Shown piece after piece: positions 34,919 to 44,080 of a stretch of 64,000 nt of DNA; the stretch's first letter is position 1, and each line of letters opens with the position of its first letter. The DNA is from Halarchaeum grantii (GTDB lineage Archaea > Halobacteriota > Halobacteria > Halobacteriales > Halobacteriaceae). A program made the position numbers and the translations under genes. The stretch covers positions 434,001 through 498,000 of the forward strand of contig NZ_BMPF01000003.1 in the NCBI RefSeq assembly GCF_014647455.2, given 5' to 3'. The notes under the pieces were generated by a model that did no database searches, had not been told where the DNA came from, and was given only the letters and a program-made list of their open reading frames with translations.

Positions 34919-35517
34919 TCGGACGCGAGGACTGCGCGGCCGTCGTGGTCGCGAGCGGGCGCACGCACCGCTCGGCGTCGGCGGACGGTGACGCGACGGA
35001 CGCCGCCCGACTGCGCCACGTCGTCGAGCGCGTCGCGCCGCTCGTCGGCGAGGTTGTGGTGTGCTGTCGGCGCGACCAGCGCACCCGGTACGCGCGGGCG
35101 CTCGAGGCCTCCGACGTCTGGGCGAGCGCGGACGCGACCGTCCGCTTCGCTCGCGAGCGCACCCCGGGCGACCTGATGGCGGGGCTCGCGGGCGCGCTCC
35201 ACGAGACGGACGCGCCGTACGTCGCGGTGCTCTCGGCGGGCGGGCGCTCGCCGGGGCGGCACGCGGTCGCGTCGCTGTTCGCGTCGGCGCGCGAGGCGGG
35301 CGAGTCGACCGTCCCCGTGATGAAGGGGCGCCCGCTCCCGCTCTCGGCGGTCTACCACCGCGAGGACGCCCTGCGGGCGTGCGGGGCGGCGATCGCGGAG
35401 TCTGTGTCGCACGCGAACGGCGTCGTCGAGCACCTCGACGGCGTCCAGCACGCGACGGAGCCGGCCGACGAGCCGACGTGGTCGCGCGCGGCGTCCGGGT
35501 CGGCGGCGACCCGATAA
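34915..35517 (+). CDS. degenerate MobA-like nucleotidyltransferase
   Basis: A 200-residue protein that keeps the outline of MobA (molybdopterin guanylyltransferase): a strand-loop start, ERTPGDLMAGLAGAL, YVAVLS and late LPLSAVYHREDAL. However, the GTP/Mg loop LAGGxSxRMG is replaced by VASGRTHRS, and the Cys-Asp metal motif is replaced by Ser-Ala-Gly-Gly. It may be inactive or act on something else. It is the last gene of the nirA operon and overlaps the small membrane gene. MobB is encoded separately at 46042. Confidence 0.62.
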   Translation: MIGREDCAAVVVASGRTHRSASADGDATDAARLRHVVERVAPLVGEVVVCCRRDQRTRYARALEASDVWASADATVRFARERTPGDLMAGLAGALHETDAPYVAVLSAGGRSPGRHAVASLFASAREAGESTVPVMKGRPLPLSAVYHREDALRACGAAIAESVSHANGVVEHLDGVQHATEPADEPTWSRAASGSAATR

Positions 35518-35580
35518 CGCCGACCGTCGCGGAGTCGGAATCCTTTTGCGTTCACGACCGACCACCAGTAGGTACAACGA

Positions 35581-36207
35581 GTGAATATCGACACGTACCT
35601 CGTCACGCAGGGCAGCCGCTCGCGCGGGCGCACCACCGAGGACGTCGTCGCGGCCGCGATTCGCGGCGGCGTGGACGTCGTCCAGCTCCGCGAGAAGGGT
35701 GCGAGCGCGCGCGAGCGCTACCACCTCGGGCGCGCGCTCCGCGAGCAGACCCGCGAGGCGGACGTGACGTTCCTCGTCAACGACCGCGTGGACATCGCGG
35801 CCGCCATCGAGGCGGACGGCGTCCACCTCGGCGACGAGGACCTGCCGGTCGCGGCCGCCCGCGAGAGGCTGGGCGACGACGCCGTCGTCGGCCGCTCCGT
35901 CTCCACCGTCGAGGGCGCGCGCCGCGCCGTCCAGGCGGGCGCGGACTACCTCGGCGTCGGCGCCGTCTACGCCACCGACTCGAAGGACGTCCGCGAGGAA
36001 CACGCCGAGGTCGGGCCCGATCGCGTGGCCGCCATCGCGGACGCCGTCGACGTCCCCATCGTCGGTATCGGCGGCATCACGCCCGCGAACGCCCCGGACG
36101 TGATTCGGGCGGGCGCGGACGGCGTCGCCGTCGTCTCCGCGATCACCGCCGCCGACGACCCCGAGGCGGCGACCCGCGAGCTCAAAACAGCCGTCGAGAA
36201 CGCATGA
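35581..36207 (+). CDS. thiE: thiamine phosphate synthase ThiE
   Basis: A 208-residue TIM-barrel enzyme joining HMP-PP and thiazole phosphate to thiamine phosphate. DVVQLREKGA, FLVNDRVDIA, GVHLGDEDLP, GVGAVYATDSK and IGGITPANA match ThiE. GTG start. It overlaps thiM by four bases. Confidence 0.92.
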   Translation: MNIDTYLVTQGSRSRGRTTEDVVAAAIRGGVDVVQLREKGASARERYHLGRALREQTREADVTFLVNDRVDIAAAIEADGVHLGDEDLPVAAARERLGDDAVVGRSVSTVEGARRAVQAGADYLGVGAVYATDSKDVREEHAEVGPDRVAAIADAVDVPIVGIGGITPANAPDVIRAGADGVAVVSAITAADDPEAATRELKTAVENA

Positions 36208-37037
36208 CTACTGACTTCACCCTCACCGAGACGCTCGACAGCATCGCCGCCGACCAACCCCTCGTGAACTGCGTGACGAACGCCGTCACCGTCAACGACG
36301 TCGCGAACGTCACGCTCTACTGGGGCGGCCTCCCCGTGATGTCGGACGACGCCCGCGAGGTCGACGACATGGTCGCGGGCGCGCAGGGCTGTCTCCTCAA
36401 CATGGGGACGGTGAGCGAGGCGGGGGAAGAAGCGATGCTGACCGCGGGGCGCGCCGCGAGCGAGCACGGCGTCCCGCTCGTCGTCGACCCCGTCGGCGTC
36501 GGCGCGACCCCGACGCGCGACCGGGTCGCCGAGCGCCTCGTCACCGAGCTCGACCCGACGGTCGTCAAGGGCAACTACGGCGAGATAAGCGCGCTCGCGG
36601 GCGCTGACGCCGACGTGCGCGGCGTCGAATCCGTGGGGGAGTACGCGGCCGTCGCCGAGTCGGCGGTGTCGCTCGCGCGCGACACCGGTGCCGTGGTGGT
36701 GGCCTCCGGCGAGACGGACGTCGTCGCGACCGACGCGGCCGCCTACGAGGTCGAGTCGGGCGACCCGATGCTCGGGTCCGTCGTCGGCACCGGGTGCATG
36801 CTCGGCGTGACGCTCGCGACGTTCGCGGGCGCGCTCGAGAACATCGAAACAGCGGCGCTCGCGGGGACGCTCGCGTTCGGCGTCGCGGGCGAGGCCGCCG
36901 CGCGCGGCGCGTTCGGCGACTACGAGGGGCCGGCGAGCTACCGGACAGCGTTCCTCGATGCGGTCGCCGGCCTCGGGGACGTCGAGCATCCCGACCCCGA
37001 CGACAGGGTCACGCGCGTCCTCGACGCGGACGCCTGA
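36204..37037 (+). CDS. thiM: hydroxyethylthiazole kinase ThiM
   Basis: A 277-residue ribokinase-fold enzyme that phosphorylates hydroxyethylthiazole for salvage. PLVNCVTNAVTVNDVAN, LVVDPVGVGAT, KGNYGEI and VVGTGCMLG (catalytic Cys) are clear. It is coupled to thiE (ATGA). With ThiD it supplies both halves of thiamine phosphate. Confidence 0.93.
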   Translation: MTTDFTLTETLDSIAADQPLVNCVTNAVTVNDVANVTLYWGGLPVMSDDAREVDDMVAGAQGCLLNMGTVSEAGEEAMLTAGRAASEHGVPLVVDPVGVGATPTRDRVAERLVTELDPTVVKGNYGEISALAGADADVRGVESVGEYAAVAESAVSLARDTGAVVVASGETDVVATDAAAYEVESGDPMLGSVVGTGCMLGVTLATFAGALENIETAALAGTLAFGVAGEAAARGAFGDYEGPASYRTAFLDAVAGLGDVEHPDPDDRVTRVLDADA

Positions 37038-37043
37038 GTCGCC

Positions 37044-37481
37044 TTACTCGACTTCGATGGTGTGGCCGCCGGAGTCGTCGGCCTTCGAGAGCGTGACGGT
37101 GAGGACGCCGTTCTTCATCGTCGCGGAGACGGCGCTCTCGTCGATGGGCTCGGGGAGGTCGAGGCGTCGCGAGAAGGTGCGGCTGCTGCGCTCGCGGCGG
37201 ATGTACTGCCCCTCCTCCTCGCCCTCTTCCTCGCTCTCCGCCGTGTGTTCGGCGGTGATGGCGAGCGTCTGGTCCTGCACGCGGACGTCGACGTCCTCCT
37301 TCTCGAAGCCGGGGAGGTCGACGGTGACGACGAAGTCGTCGTCGGTCTCCGCGACGTCGACGGCGAACCCGCCGAGCGAACCGCTCTGCTCGCTCTCGAT
37401 GCGCTCTGCGGCCTCCTCGAACTGGCGGTTGAGTCGGTCGAAGAGCCGGTCGATGTCGTCGAAGGGATTGCGTCGGGACAT
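37044..37481 (-). CDS. Hsp20/alpha-crystallin small heat shock protein
   Basis: A 145-residue chaperone. A charged N-terminal helix (NPFDDIDRLFDRLNRQF) precedes the alpha-crystallin domain at about 40-140, with VDLPGFEKEDVDV, TFSRRLDLPEPID and MKNGVLTVTLSK. The acidic EEEGEEEG loop is haloarchaeal. The start at 37481 has a minus-strand TATA-like CTTTATTC about 28 bases upstream. It converges on thiM. Confidence 0.9.
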   Translation of the reverse strand: MSRRNPFDDIDRLFDRLNRQFEEAAERIESEQSGSLGGFAVDVAETDDDFVVTVDLPGFEKEDVDVRVQDQTLAITAEHTAESEEEGEEEGQYIRRERSSRTFSRRLDLPEPIDESAVSATMKNGVLTVTLSKADDSGGHTIEVE

Positions 37482-37664
37482 ACACGACTGAATTCGTGTT
37501 GCGGGGAATAAAGCGTAACGGCGGTCGTGTCGCACGTTGCCTCTTCTCACGAGGCCTTCGCGGTCCGCGCCGTCGGGCGCGTGCCGTCACCGCGGTTCGG
37601 CATCGCACGTTCGGCACAATACTTACCGAGGGTCGTCGCGCATCCCCACGTAGGTGACCTCGTG

Positions 37665-38051
37665 ATGGCTGACACACGGCCGACCGACGGCACGCTCCGG
37701 ACGCTCCTGCTCGTCCTCGCCGCCATCGTCGTCGCGCCACTCCTCGTGATGGCGGTGGCGGTCCCGATGATGGGGCTGTACGGCGGCATGATGGACGGCT
37801 CCGGCGGGATGATGGGAGCGTACGGGGGAATGACGGGCGGCTACTCACCGCTCTGGGGAATCGGGCCGCTGCTCGTCTTCCTCGTCGTCCTCGCCGTCCT
37901 CGCCTACGTCGCGTATCGCGCACTCGCCGGCCGGCAGGCGACTGACCCCGCGCTCGCGGAACTCCGCCTCGCGTACGCCCGTGGCGACCTCAGCGACGAG
38001 GAGTACGCGTCGCGCCGCGAGACCCTCCGCGAGGACGACCGCCGGGAGTGA
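37665..38051 (+). CDS. two-helix membrane protein with C-terminal SHOCT domain
   Basis: A 128-residue protein with two hydrophobic segments (about 14-36 and 67-88). A Gly/Met-rich loop (GGMMDGSGGMMG) separates them, and a short C-terminal SHOCT motif (LRLAYARGDLSDEEYASRRETL) follows. SHOCT proteins are common in haloarchaea and are thought to bind nucleic acid or help oligomerise. The function is unknown. The start gives a 17-base leader after a TATA-like CAATACTTAC near 37616-37626. Confidence 0.72.
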   Translation: MADTRPTDGTLRTLLLVLAAIVVAPLLVMAVAVPMMGLYGGMMDGSGGMMGAYGGMTGGYSPLWGIGPLLVFLVVLAVLAYVAYRALAGRQATDPALAELRLAYARGDLSDEEYASRRETLREDDRRE

Positions 38052-38116
38052 CCGGGTCGCCCACGGGACATACCGTGGCCCGCAGGGTTTTGGGCGTGCC
38101 CGCCGACGCGACGACC

Positions 38117-38914
38117 ATGAGCGAGTTCCACCGACTCGGCCTCGGGACGTACCGGAACACCGACCCCGACGCCTGTCGGACCGCCGTCGAGACGGCGCTC
38201 GAGGCGGGCTATCGACACGTCGACACCGCCCAGATGTACGACAACGAGAGCTACGTCGGCGAGGGAATCGCGGCCGCCGACGTCGCGCGCGAGGACGTCT
38301 TCCTCGCGACGAAACTCGACACCGACAACCTCGCGCGCGACGCCGTCCACGAGTCGAGCGCGGCAAGCCTCGAGCGACTCGATACCGACTATGTCGACCT
38401 CCTCTACGTCCACTGGCCCATCGACAGCTACGACGCCGCGGAGACCCTGCCCGCGCTCGACACCCTCCGCACCGAGGGCGCGATCCGGAACGTCGGCCTC
38501 TCGAACTTCACGCCTGAGCTGCTCGACGAGGCCATCGAGACGCTCGACGCGCCCGTCTTCGCCCATCAGGTCGAGATGCATCCGCTCCTCCAGCAGGAGG
38601 CCCTCCACGAGCGCGCCGTCGCGGACGACCACTGGCTCGTCGCCTACTGCCCGGTCGCGCGCGGGCAGGTCGCGGACGTCCCCGAACTCGTCGAACTCGG
38701 CGAGAAACACGACGCGACGCCGTATCAGGTGTCGCTCGCGTGGCTGCTCTCGAAGGAGAACGTCGCCGCCATCCCGAAAGCCACCTCGAAACAGCACATC
38801 GTCGAGAACTACGGCGCGCTCGACGTCGAACTCTCCGAGGCGGACGTCGCGAAGATCGACCGGATCGAGCGCGAGGAGCGCCTCGTCGACTTCCCCGCCG
38901 CACCCTGGAACTAG
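38117..38914 (+). CDS. aldo/keto reductase (paralog 2)
   Basis: A 265-residue AKR with the catalytic Asp (HVDTAQ), Tyr (QMYDNE), Lys (ATKLDTD) and His (YVHWP), and the cofactor region LAWLLSKENVAA. It shares long identical blocks with the proteins at 4325 and 44081, including EMHPLL and the APWN end. A TATA-like GGTTTTGGG near 38086-38095 gives leaderless spacing to the ATG at 38117, so the 23-residue upstream extension is dropped. Confidence 0.88.
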   Translation: MSEFHRLGLGTYRNTDPDACRTAVETALEAGYRHVDTAQMYDNESYVGEGIAAADVAREDVFLATKLDTDNLARDAVHESSAASLERLDTDYVDLLYVHWPIDSYDAAETLPALDTLRTEGAIRNVGLSNFTPELLDEAIETLDAPVFAHQVEMHPLLQQEALHERAVADDHWLVAYCPVARGQVADVPELVELGEKHDATPYQVSLAWLLSKENVAAIPKATSKQHIVENYGALDVELSEADVAKIDRIEREERLVDFPAAPWN

Positions 38915-39049
38915 CGCGCTCGCCGCCCGAACCCGCGACGGGACCGTGAGCCGGAGCCCGCGATTCGGGGTCGGCGACCCGCCGCAGAGCGCCGCCGGAG
39001 GGGGACCCGCGACCCTTATGCACCCCCGTCCGTATGTCACGAGTAGTGT

Positions 39050-39781
39050 ATGTCCGGCCGCGCCTCACCTGATACGGCCGTCGTCTCGTGTGCCGGCGTC
39101 GCGAAACGGTACACGCGCGGCGACACCGGCCTCCTCTCACGCAGTCGCGACCGCCCGACCGTCACGGCCCTCGACGGCGTCTCGCTCGACGTCCACGCGA
39201 ACGAGATCGTCGGCCTCGCCGGGCCGTCGGGCTCCGGGAAGTCCACGCTCCTCCACCTGCTCGCCGCGCTCGACCTCCCCAGCGAGGGGTCGGTGACGCT
39301 CGCGGGCGAACGCACCGACGCCCTCTCGACGCGCGAGCGCGCGCGTCTCCGCCTCGACTCGGTCGGTATCGTCTTCCAACACTTCCACCTCCTCCCGACG
39401 CTCACCGCGCGCGCGAACGTCGCGCTCCCGCTTGTCGAACGCGGCGTCCCGAAGCGCGCGCGCCGCGAGCGCGCCGTCGCCCTCCTCGAACGCGTCGGCC
39501 TCGGCGACCGGACGACGCACACCCCACCGGAGCTCTCGGGCGGCGAACAGCAGCGCGTCGCCATCGCGCGCGCGCTCGTCACCGACCCCGCCGTCGTCGT
39601 CGCGGACGAACCGACGGGCGAACTCGACACGGAGACGGGCGCAGCCATCCTCGAGGCCTTCCGCGACGTCGCCGACGACGGCCGCGCGGTCGTCCTCGCC
39701 TCGCACGACCGGGCGACGCTCGAGGCCGCCGACCGCGTCATCGACCTCCGCGACGGCCGGGTGGTCGACGCCGATGCGTAG
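39050..39781 (+). CDS. ABC transporter ATP-binding protein (LolD/MacB type)
   Basis: A 243-residue ATPase for an FtsX-type exporter or mechanotransducer. Walker A GPSGSGKST is at 58-66, the signature is LSGGEQQR, Walker B is VVVADEPTGELD and the H-loop is ASHDR. It overlaps the following permease gene by eight bases. A TATA-like CTTATGC lies near 39015-39021. Confidence 0.9.
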   Translation: MSGRASPDTAVVSCAGVAKRYTRGDTGLLSRSRDRPTVTALDGVSLDVHANEIVGLAGPSGSGKSTLLHLLAALDLPSEGSVTLAGERTDALSTRERARLRLDSVGIVFQHFHLLPTLTARANVALPLVERGVPKRARRERAVALLERVGLGDRTTHTPPELSGGEQQRVAIARALVTDPAVVVADEPTGELDTETGAAILEAFRDVADDGRAVVLASHDRATLEAADRVIDLRDGRVVDADA

Positions 39782-41003
39782 CCGCCTCGTCGGGTTCGCG
39801 GGCCTGGTCGGCGTCGGCCTCCGCCTGCTCGCCGGCCGCCTCCGATCGGGGAACCGGCGCCGCGTCCTCCTCAGCGTCACCGGCGTCGCGCTCGCGGTCG
39901 CGCTCCTCGTCGTCGTCTCCGGCATCAGCCTCGGCCTCGCGAGCAGCAACACCGTCTACGGCTCCGGCGTCGACTACTGGATCGTCCCCGAGTCCGCGTC
40001 CGCGTCGACGATGGCCATCGACGTCGGGAGCGCGCAACTCGGCGCCGCCCACCCGACGAGCGAGCGCATCGCCGGCATCGACGGCGTCGACGCCGTGACG
40101 CCCGTCCGAACGAGCCTCGTCCGCCTGCAGGCCGGGAGCGCGAGCGAGTACGTCGTCCTGCTCGGCGTCCTCCCGCAGTCCGGCGTCTCCGTCGCCGGCC
40201 TCTCGACGGCCCACCTCACTCCGGGCGACCCCTACTACGCGAACGGGAGCTACGACGGCGAGTGGACGGGCGAGCTCGTCCTCTCGGAGGGCGCGGCGGG
40301 CCTGCTGAACGCCACGAACGGCAGCGCGGTCGGCGTCGCCGGGCAGGCGAACGCGTCGTTCACCGTCGCCGACGTCCAGCGCGCGAGCACCGCGTCGGGC
40401 GCGGGCCAACTCCCCGTCGCCGTCGTCCACCTCGCCGAATCGCAGGCGGTCACGGGCGGCACCGCGAGCGACACCGCCGACCAGTTCGTCGTCGCGACGG
40501 ACACGCCCGCGGTGAAGGACGACCTCGCCGCCGTCTACCCGCAGTCGCGCGTCGTCGCGAGCGGCGGCGGCGGGCTCTCCGCCATCGGCACGTCGAAACT
40601 CGCGCTCGCCATCGCGGTCACGGCGTTCGTCGTCGCCGTCGTCGTCGGAACGCTCTTCGTCGCGACCGCGCTCGGCCTCGAAGTCGCCGCCGACCGCGCG
40701 ACGTACGCGACCCTGCTCGCCATCGGCCTCCGAACGCGCTCGCTCGCCGTCGTCGTCGCGACGCAGGCGGTCGCCGTCACGCTCCTCGGCGGCGTCCTCG
40801 GCCTCGTCCTCGGCGGCGGCGGCGTCGTCGCGGCGAACGCGCTCGCCCGGCGCTACCTCACGGAGAGCGCCATCGCCGCTTACCCGCCCGCCGTCGTGCC
40901 CTACGGCCTCGGGACGGCGGTCGCGGTCGGCCTGCTCGCGACCCCGTACCTCGTCTGGCTCGTCACCCGAACGGACGTCCTCGACCACCTCGCCACAGAG
41001 TAA
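39774..41003 (+). CDS. FtsX/MacB-type ABC permease 1
   Basis: A 409-residue permease. One membrane helix lies near 32-54, a long extracellular domain (about 55-275, with several possible Asn-glycosylation sequons such as NGS and NAT) follows, and then three C-terminal helices. This is the FtsX layout. Its stop and the next start share TAATG. With the ATPase and permease 2 it forms a heterodimeric transporter whose cargo is unknown. Confidence 0.86.
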   Translation: MRSRLVGFAGLVGVGLRLLAGRLRSGNRRRVLLSVTGVALAVALLVVVSGISLGLASSNTVYGSGVDYWIVPESASASTMAIDVGSAQLGAAHPTSERIAGIDGVDAVTPVRTSLVRLQAGSASEYVVLLGVLPQSGVSVAGLSTAHLTPGDPYYANGSYDGEWTGELVLSEGAAGLLNATNGSAVGVAGQANASFTVADVQRASTASGAGQLPVAVVHLAESQAVTGGTASDTADQFVVATDTPAVKDDLAAVYPQSRVVASGGGGLSAIGTSKLALAIAVTAFVVAVVVGTLFVATALGLEVAADRATYATLLAIGLRTRSLAVVVATQAVAVTLLGGVLGLVLGGGGVVAANALARRYLTESAIAAYPPAVVPYGLGTAVAVGLLATPYLVWLVTRTDVLDHLATE

Positions 41004-42229
41004 TGTTCACGAGATTCCGCGCCGCCGTCGGCATCGCTCTCGCCCAGTTGCGCCGCGACCGCACGCGCACCGCGCTCGCCGTCACCGGCGTCGTCCTCGC
41101 CGTCCTCGCCGCGACGCTGCTCGGGGGCGTCGGCTTCGGCGTCGTCGAGACCGGCCAGCAGAAGTTCGACCAGTCCGGCCGCGACCTCTGGATGACGGGC
41201 GGCCCCCTCCAGATCAGCCCGGGGAGCGTCGGCGGCTTCCAGCCCGGCGTCACGGACGCACACACCCTCTCCGACGACCTCTCGGCGCGCGAGGACGTCC
41301 GCACGGCGGTGCCGCTCTCCTTCCAGACGGTCTACGTCGGCGCGAACGAGTCGTCGCTCTCCACCATGGTCGCCGTCGGGACGCCCGGCGTCGGCGGCAG
41401 TTCGGTTCGCCTCACCGCCGGCGACGGCTTTACGACGGGGGGGCGCGCGCACTACGCGGGCGGGAGCTACGACGGCCCGATGACGCGCGAGGTCATCCTC
41501 GACCCGCAGACGGCGGCTCGCCTCGGCGTCGGCGTGAACGACACCGTCCACCTCGGTGCGACCGTCGTCGGCGCGCGCGAGCACGCGTGGCGCGTCGTCG
41601 GTATCTCGCCGACGTTCCGGCAGTTCCTCGGGACGGGCGCGGCGACGGTACCGCTCTCGGAACTCCAGTCGATGACGGGCACCGCCCGCGAGGACCGCGC
41701 CGCGATGCTCACCATCGACGTCGTCGAGCGCTCGGACCCAAGCGCCGTCGAGGCCGACCTCCAGCAGACGTACCCGAACTACGACGTGCGGACGAACCAG
41801 GAGCAACTGCAGGCCGTCCTCGAGCAGAAGGCACTCGTCATCGCGAGCGGCCTCACGCTCACCGTGCTCGCGGTCATCGCGGGCGTCGCGCTCACCGTGA
41901 ACCTCCTCCTCCTCCTCGTCTACCAGCAGCGCCGTACGCTCGCCGCCGTTCGCGCTATCGGCGTCTCCGGGACGACGCTCGTCGCTATCACCGCCGTGCA
42001 GGGTCTCGCCATCGGCATCATGGGCGGGGCAATCGGCGTCGCGCTCACCGTCCCGCTCGGGCGCGGCCTGAGCGAACTCGCGGCGATGCTCGTCGGCTTC
42101 GACGGCCTCGTGCAGACGCCGCCGCTCGTCCTCGCGGCCGGCGGCGCGCTCGCCGTCGTCGTGGGCGCCCTCAGCGCCGCCGTCGCCGGCTATCGCGTTG
42201 CGGGCGTCGACGCGCTCGAAGAGCTCTAG
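41003..42229 (+). CDS. FtsX/MacB-type ABC permease 2
   Basis: A 408-residue permease with the same plan as its neighbour: an N-terminal helix near 23-45, an extracellular MacB-like domain, and three C-terminal helices from about 280 (ALVIASGLTLTVLAVIAG). It converges on the next gene and the two stop codons share CTAG. Confidence 0.86.
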   Translation: MFTRFRAAVGIALAQLRRDRTRTALAVTGVVLAVLAATLLGGVGFGVVETGQQKFDQSGRDLWMTGGPLQISPGSVGGFQPGVTDAHTLSDDLSAREDVRTAVPLSFQTVYVGANESSLSTMVAVGTPGVGGSSVRLTAGDGFTTGGRAHYAGGSYDGPMTREVILDPQTAARLGVGVNDTVHLGATVVGAREHAWRVVGISPTFRQFLGTGAATVPLSELQSMTGTAREDRAAMLTIDVVERSDPSAVEADLQQTYPNYDVRTNQEQLQAVLEQKALVIASGLTLTVLAVIAGVALTVNLLLLLVYQQRRTLAAVRAIGVSGTTLVAITAVQGLAIGIMGGAIGVALTVPLGRGLSELAAMLVGFDGLVQTPPLVLAAGGALAVVVGALSAAVAGYRVAGVDALEEL

Positions 42230-42747
42230 TGCCACGCGCGGCCGAGGCGGTACTGGACGACGAGGAACGCGCCGAGCGCGACGACGCAGAGCGCGAACTG
42301 GAACGCGAGGAAGGACGTGAGTTCGAGGTTCGCGAAGTGCGAGAGGAAGCCGCCCTCGTCGCCGTACGGCGGCGTGCCGAGGAGCGGCCAGACGAGGAAG
42401 ACGAGGTACTCGTACTCGCCGGCGAGCACGTGTCCGACCGAGTCGCCGACGAGGTGGGAGACGTAGCCGATGCCGAACGCGACGCTCACGACGACGCGCT
42501 CGGCGTGCCGGCAGAGCAGGTAGACGGCGCCGCAGACGACGACGAGCGCGAGCACCGAGTGCGCGAGCGAGCGTCCGGACGGGAGCACGCCGACCGTCCA
42601 CGCGAGCGGCTTGTCCACGAGGTCCGGGAACTGCGTGCCGACCGCGAGCGCGCCGACCGCGAGCCACGTGGACGCGTCACCGCGCGCGCGGTACTCGTAG
42701 GGGAGATAGCAGAGATAGCCGAGCGCGAGGTGTCCCCACGGCCACAT
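42226..42747 (-). CDS. DUF457/YdjM-like membrane metal-dependent hydrolase
   Basis: A 173-residue membrane protein. Scattered His/Asp residues in membrane segments fit the DUF457 group: HLALGY, FPDLVDKP, LAHSVLAL and SHLVGDSVGH. Members are called metal-dependent hydrolases but their substrates are poorly known. The ATG at 42747 is preceded by a TATA-like GACTAAAC about 27 bases away on the minus strand. Confidence 0.75.
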   Translation of the reverse strand: MWPWGHLALGYLCYLPYEYRARGDASTWLAVGALAVGTQFPDLVDKPLAWTVGVLPSGRSLAHSVLALVVVCGAVYLLCRHAERVVVSVAFGIGYVSHLVGDSVGHVLAGEYEYLVFLVWPLLGTPPYGDEGGFLSHFANLELTSFLAFQFALCVVALGAFLVVQYRLGRAWH

Positions 42748-42891
42748 GGGTGTCCGTTGGCGAGTCGCTCGTTTAGTCGTTGTCGTCGGCGGTGACTCGC
42801 CGCTCGTGAGGGGGCGGCGTACCGAGAGCGTCGGGCTCCGGCGGCGTCGGGGGACGAGTCGGACGAACGCCGACAACCGTCTCGCGAGCGT

Positions 42892-43896
42892 TTAGATGTC
42901 GCTGTACGGGCCGCCCTTCGCCTCGGTGAGGCGCTCGACCTGCTCGTCCGAGAGGTCGATGTCGGCGGCACCGAGGTTCTCGGCGAGCTGGTCGGTGGTG
43001 CGCGCGCCGACGATGGGCGCGGCGACGCCGTCGCGATGCATGAGCCACGCGAGCGCGGTCTGCGCGGGCGTCGCGTCCACTTCCTCCGCGACTGCTTCGA
43101 GCTCGTCGAGCACGTCGAAGTTCTCCGCCGTGAGGTAGGCCTCCTCGAAGCCGCCGGAGGCCGCGGCCAGCGAGTCGCCGGTGAGCCCCTCCTCGCGCTC
43201 GTACTTGCCGGTGAGGAAGCCCTGTCCGAGCGGGCTCCACGGGCAGACGCCCATCCCGTAGTCGCGCGTCATCTCGAGGTAGCCGCCCTCGATTTCGCGG
43301 TCGACGAGGTTGTAGCGCGGCTGCGCGACGGTGAACGGCTCCCAGCCCTCGCGCTCGGCGATCTCGTTCGCCTTCGCGACCTTCCACGCGTCCGGGCGGT
43401 GACAGGACGCGCCGAGGTAGTGGACCTTGCCGTCCTCGACGAGGCCGTTCAGCGTCTTCATCATCTCGCGCGCCGGCGTCTCGTCGTCCCAGCGGTGGAT
43501 GTAGAGGACGTCCACGTAGTCCGTGTCGAGGCGCTCGAGGAGGGCGTCGATGCGGTTCCGGACGGTCTTCCGGTTCGTTCCTCGACTGTTGGGGTCGCCG
43601 TCGCGGATCTGCCAGTAGACCTTCGACGCGACCGTGTAGCGCTCGCGGTCGCGCTCCGCTAGCCAGTTCCCGATCCACTCCTCGCTCTTCCCGGCGCCGT
43701 AGACGTCGGCGGTGTCGATGTAGCGCCCGCCCGCGTCGGCGTAGGCGTCGAGGAGTTCGTACGCGCGCTCCTCGCCGATCTCGACGTCCCCGTCCTCGGT
43801 CTCTTTCCCGAAGCGCCACGTCCCGAACTGGAGTTCGCTCGTCTGCAGGCCGGTCTCGCCCAGCGAGACGAAGTCGAGGTCGATGTCATCCGTCAT
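42892..43896 (-). CDS. aldo/keto reductase, general-stress/YhdN-like subfamily
   Basis: A 334-residue AKR of the longer subfamily and not a close paralog of the other three. Catalytic residues appear in RYIDTADVYG (Asp, Tyr), VASKVYW (Lys) and YIHRWD (His). The C-terminal cofactor segment is PIVGARTTDQL. A TATA-like CTTTTC about 27 bases before the ATG at 43896 supports this start. Its substrate is unknown. Confidence 0.87.
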   Translation of the reverse strand: MTDDIDLDFVSLGETGLQTSELQFGTWRFGKETEDGDVEIGEERAYELLDAYADAGGRYIDTADVYGAGKSEEWIGNWLAERDRERYTVASKVYWQIRDGDPNSRGTNRKTVRNRIDALLERLDTDYVDVLYIHRWDDETPAREMMKTLNGLVEDGKVHYLGASCHRPDAWKVAKANEIAEREGWEPFTVAQPRYNLVDREIEGGYLEMTRDYGMGVCPWSPLGQGFLTGKYEREEGLTGDSLAAASGGFEEAYLTAENFDVLDELEAVAEEVDATPAQTALAWLMHRDGVAAPIVGARTTDQLAENLGAADIDLSDEQVERLTEAKGGPYSDI

Positions 43897-44080
43897 CGTC
43901 CGATAGGTGTGCGATGGCACGGAAAAGCGTTCAGCAACCGGCAGGGCGCGGCGGGCGCTCGGCGCTCGGCGAGTACGCGACCCCTGCTGGGCGGGGGGTG
44001 TGAAGGGTCCCGTTCGGGACGTCGATACCGCACACGCGTACGGCCGGACGCGACCCGCCGGGTCCGCGACCCGAAGCACT

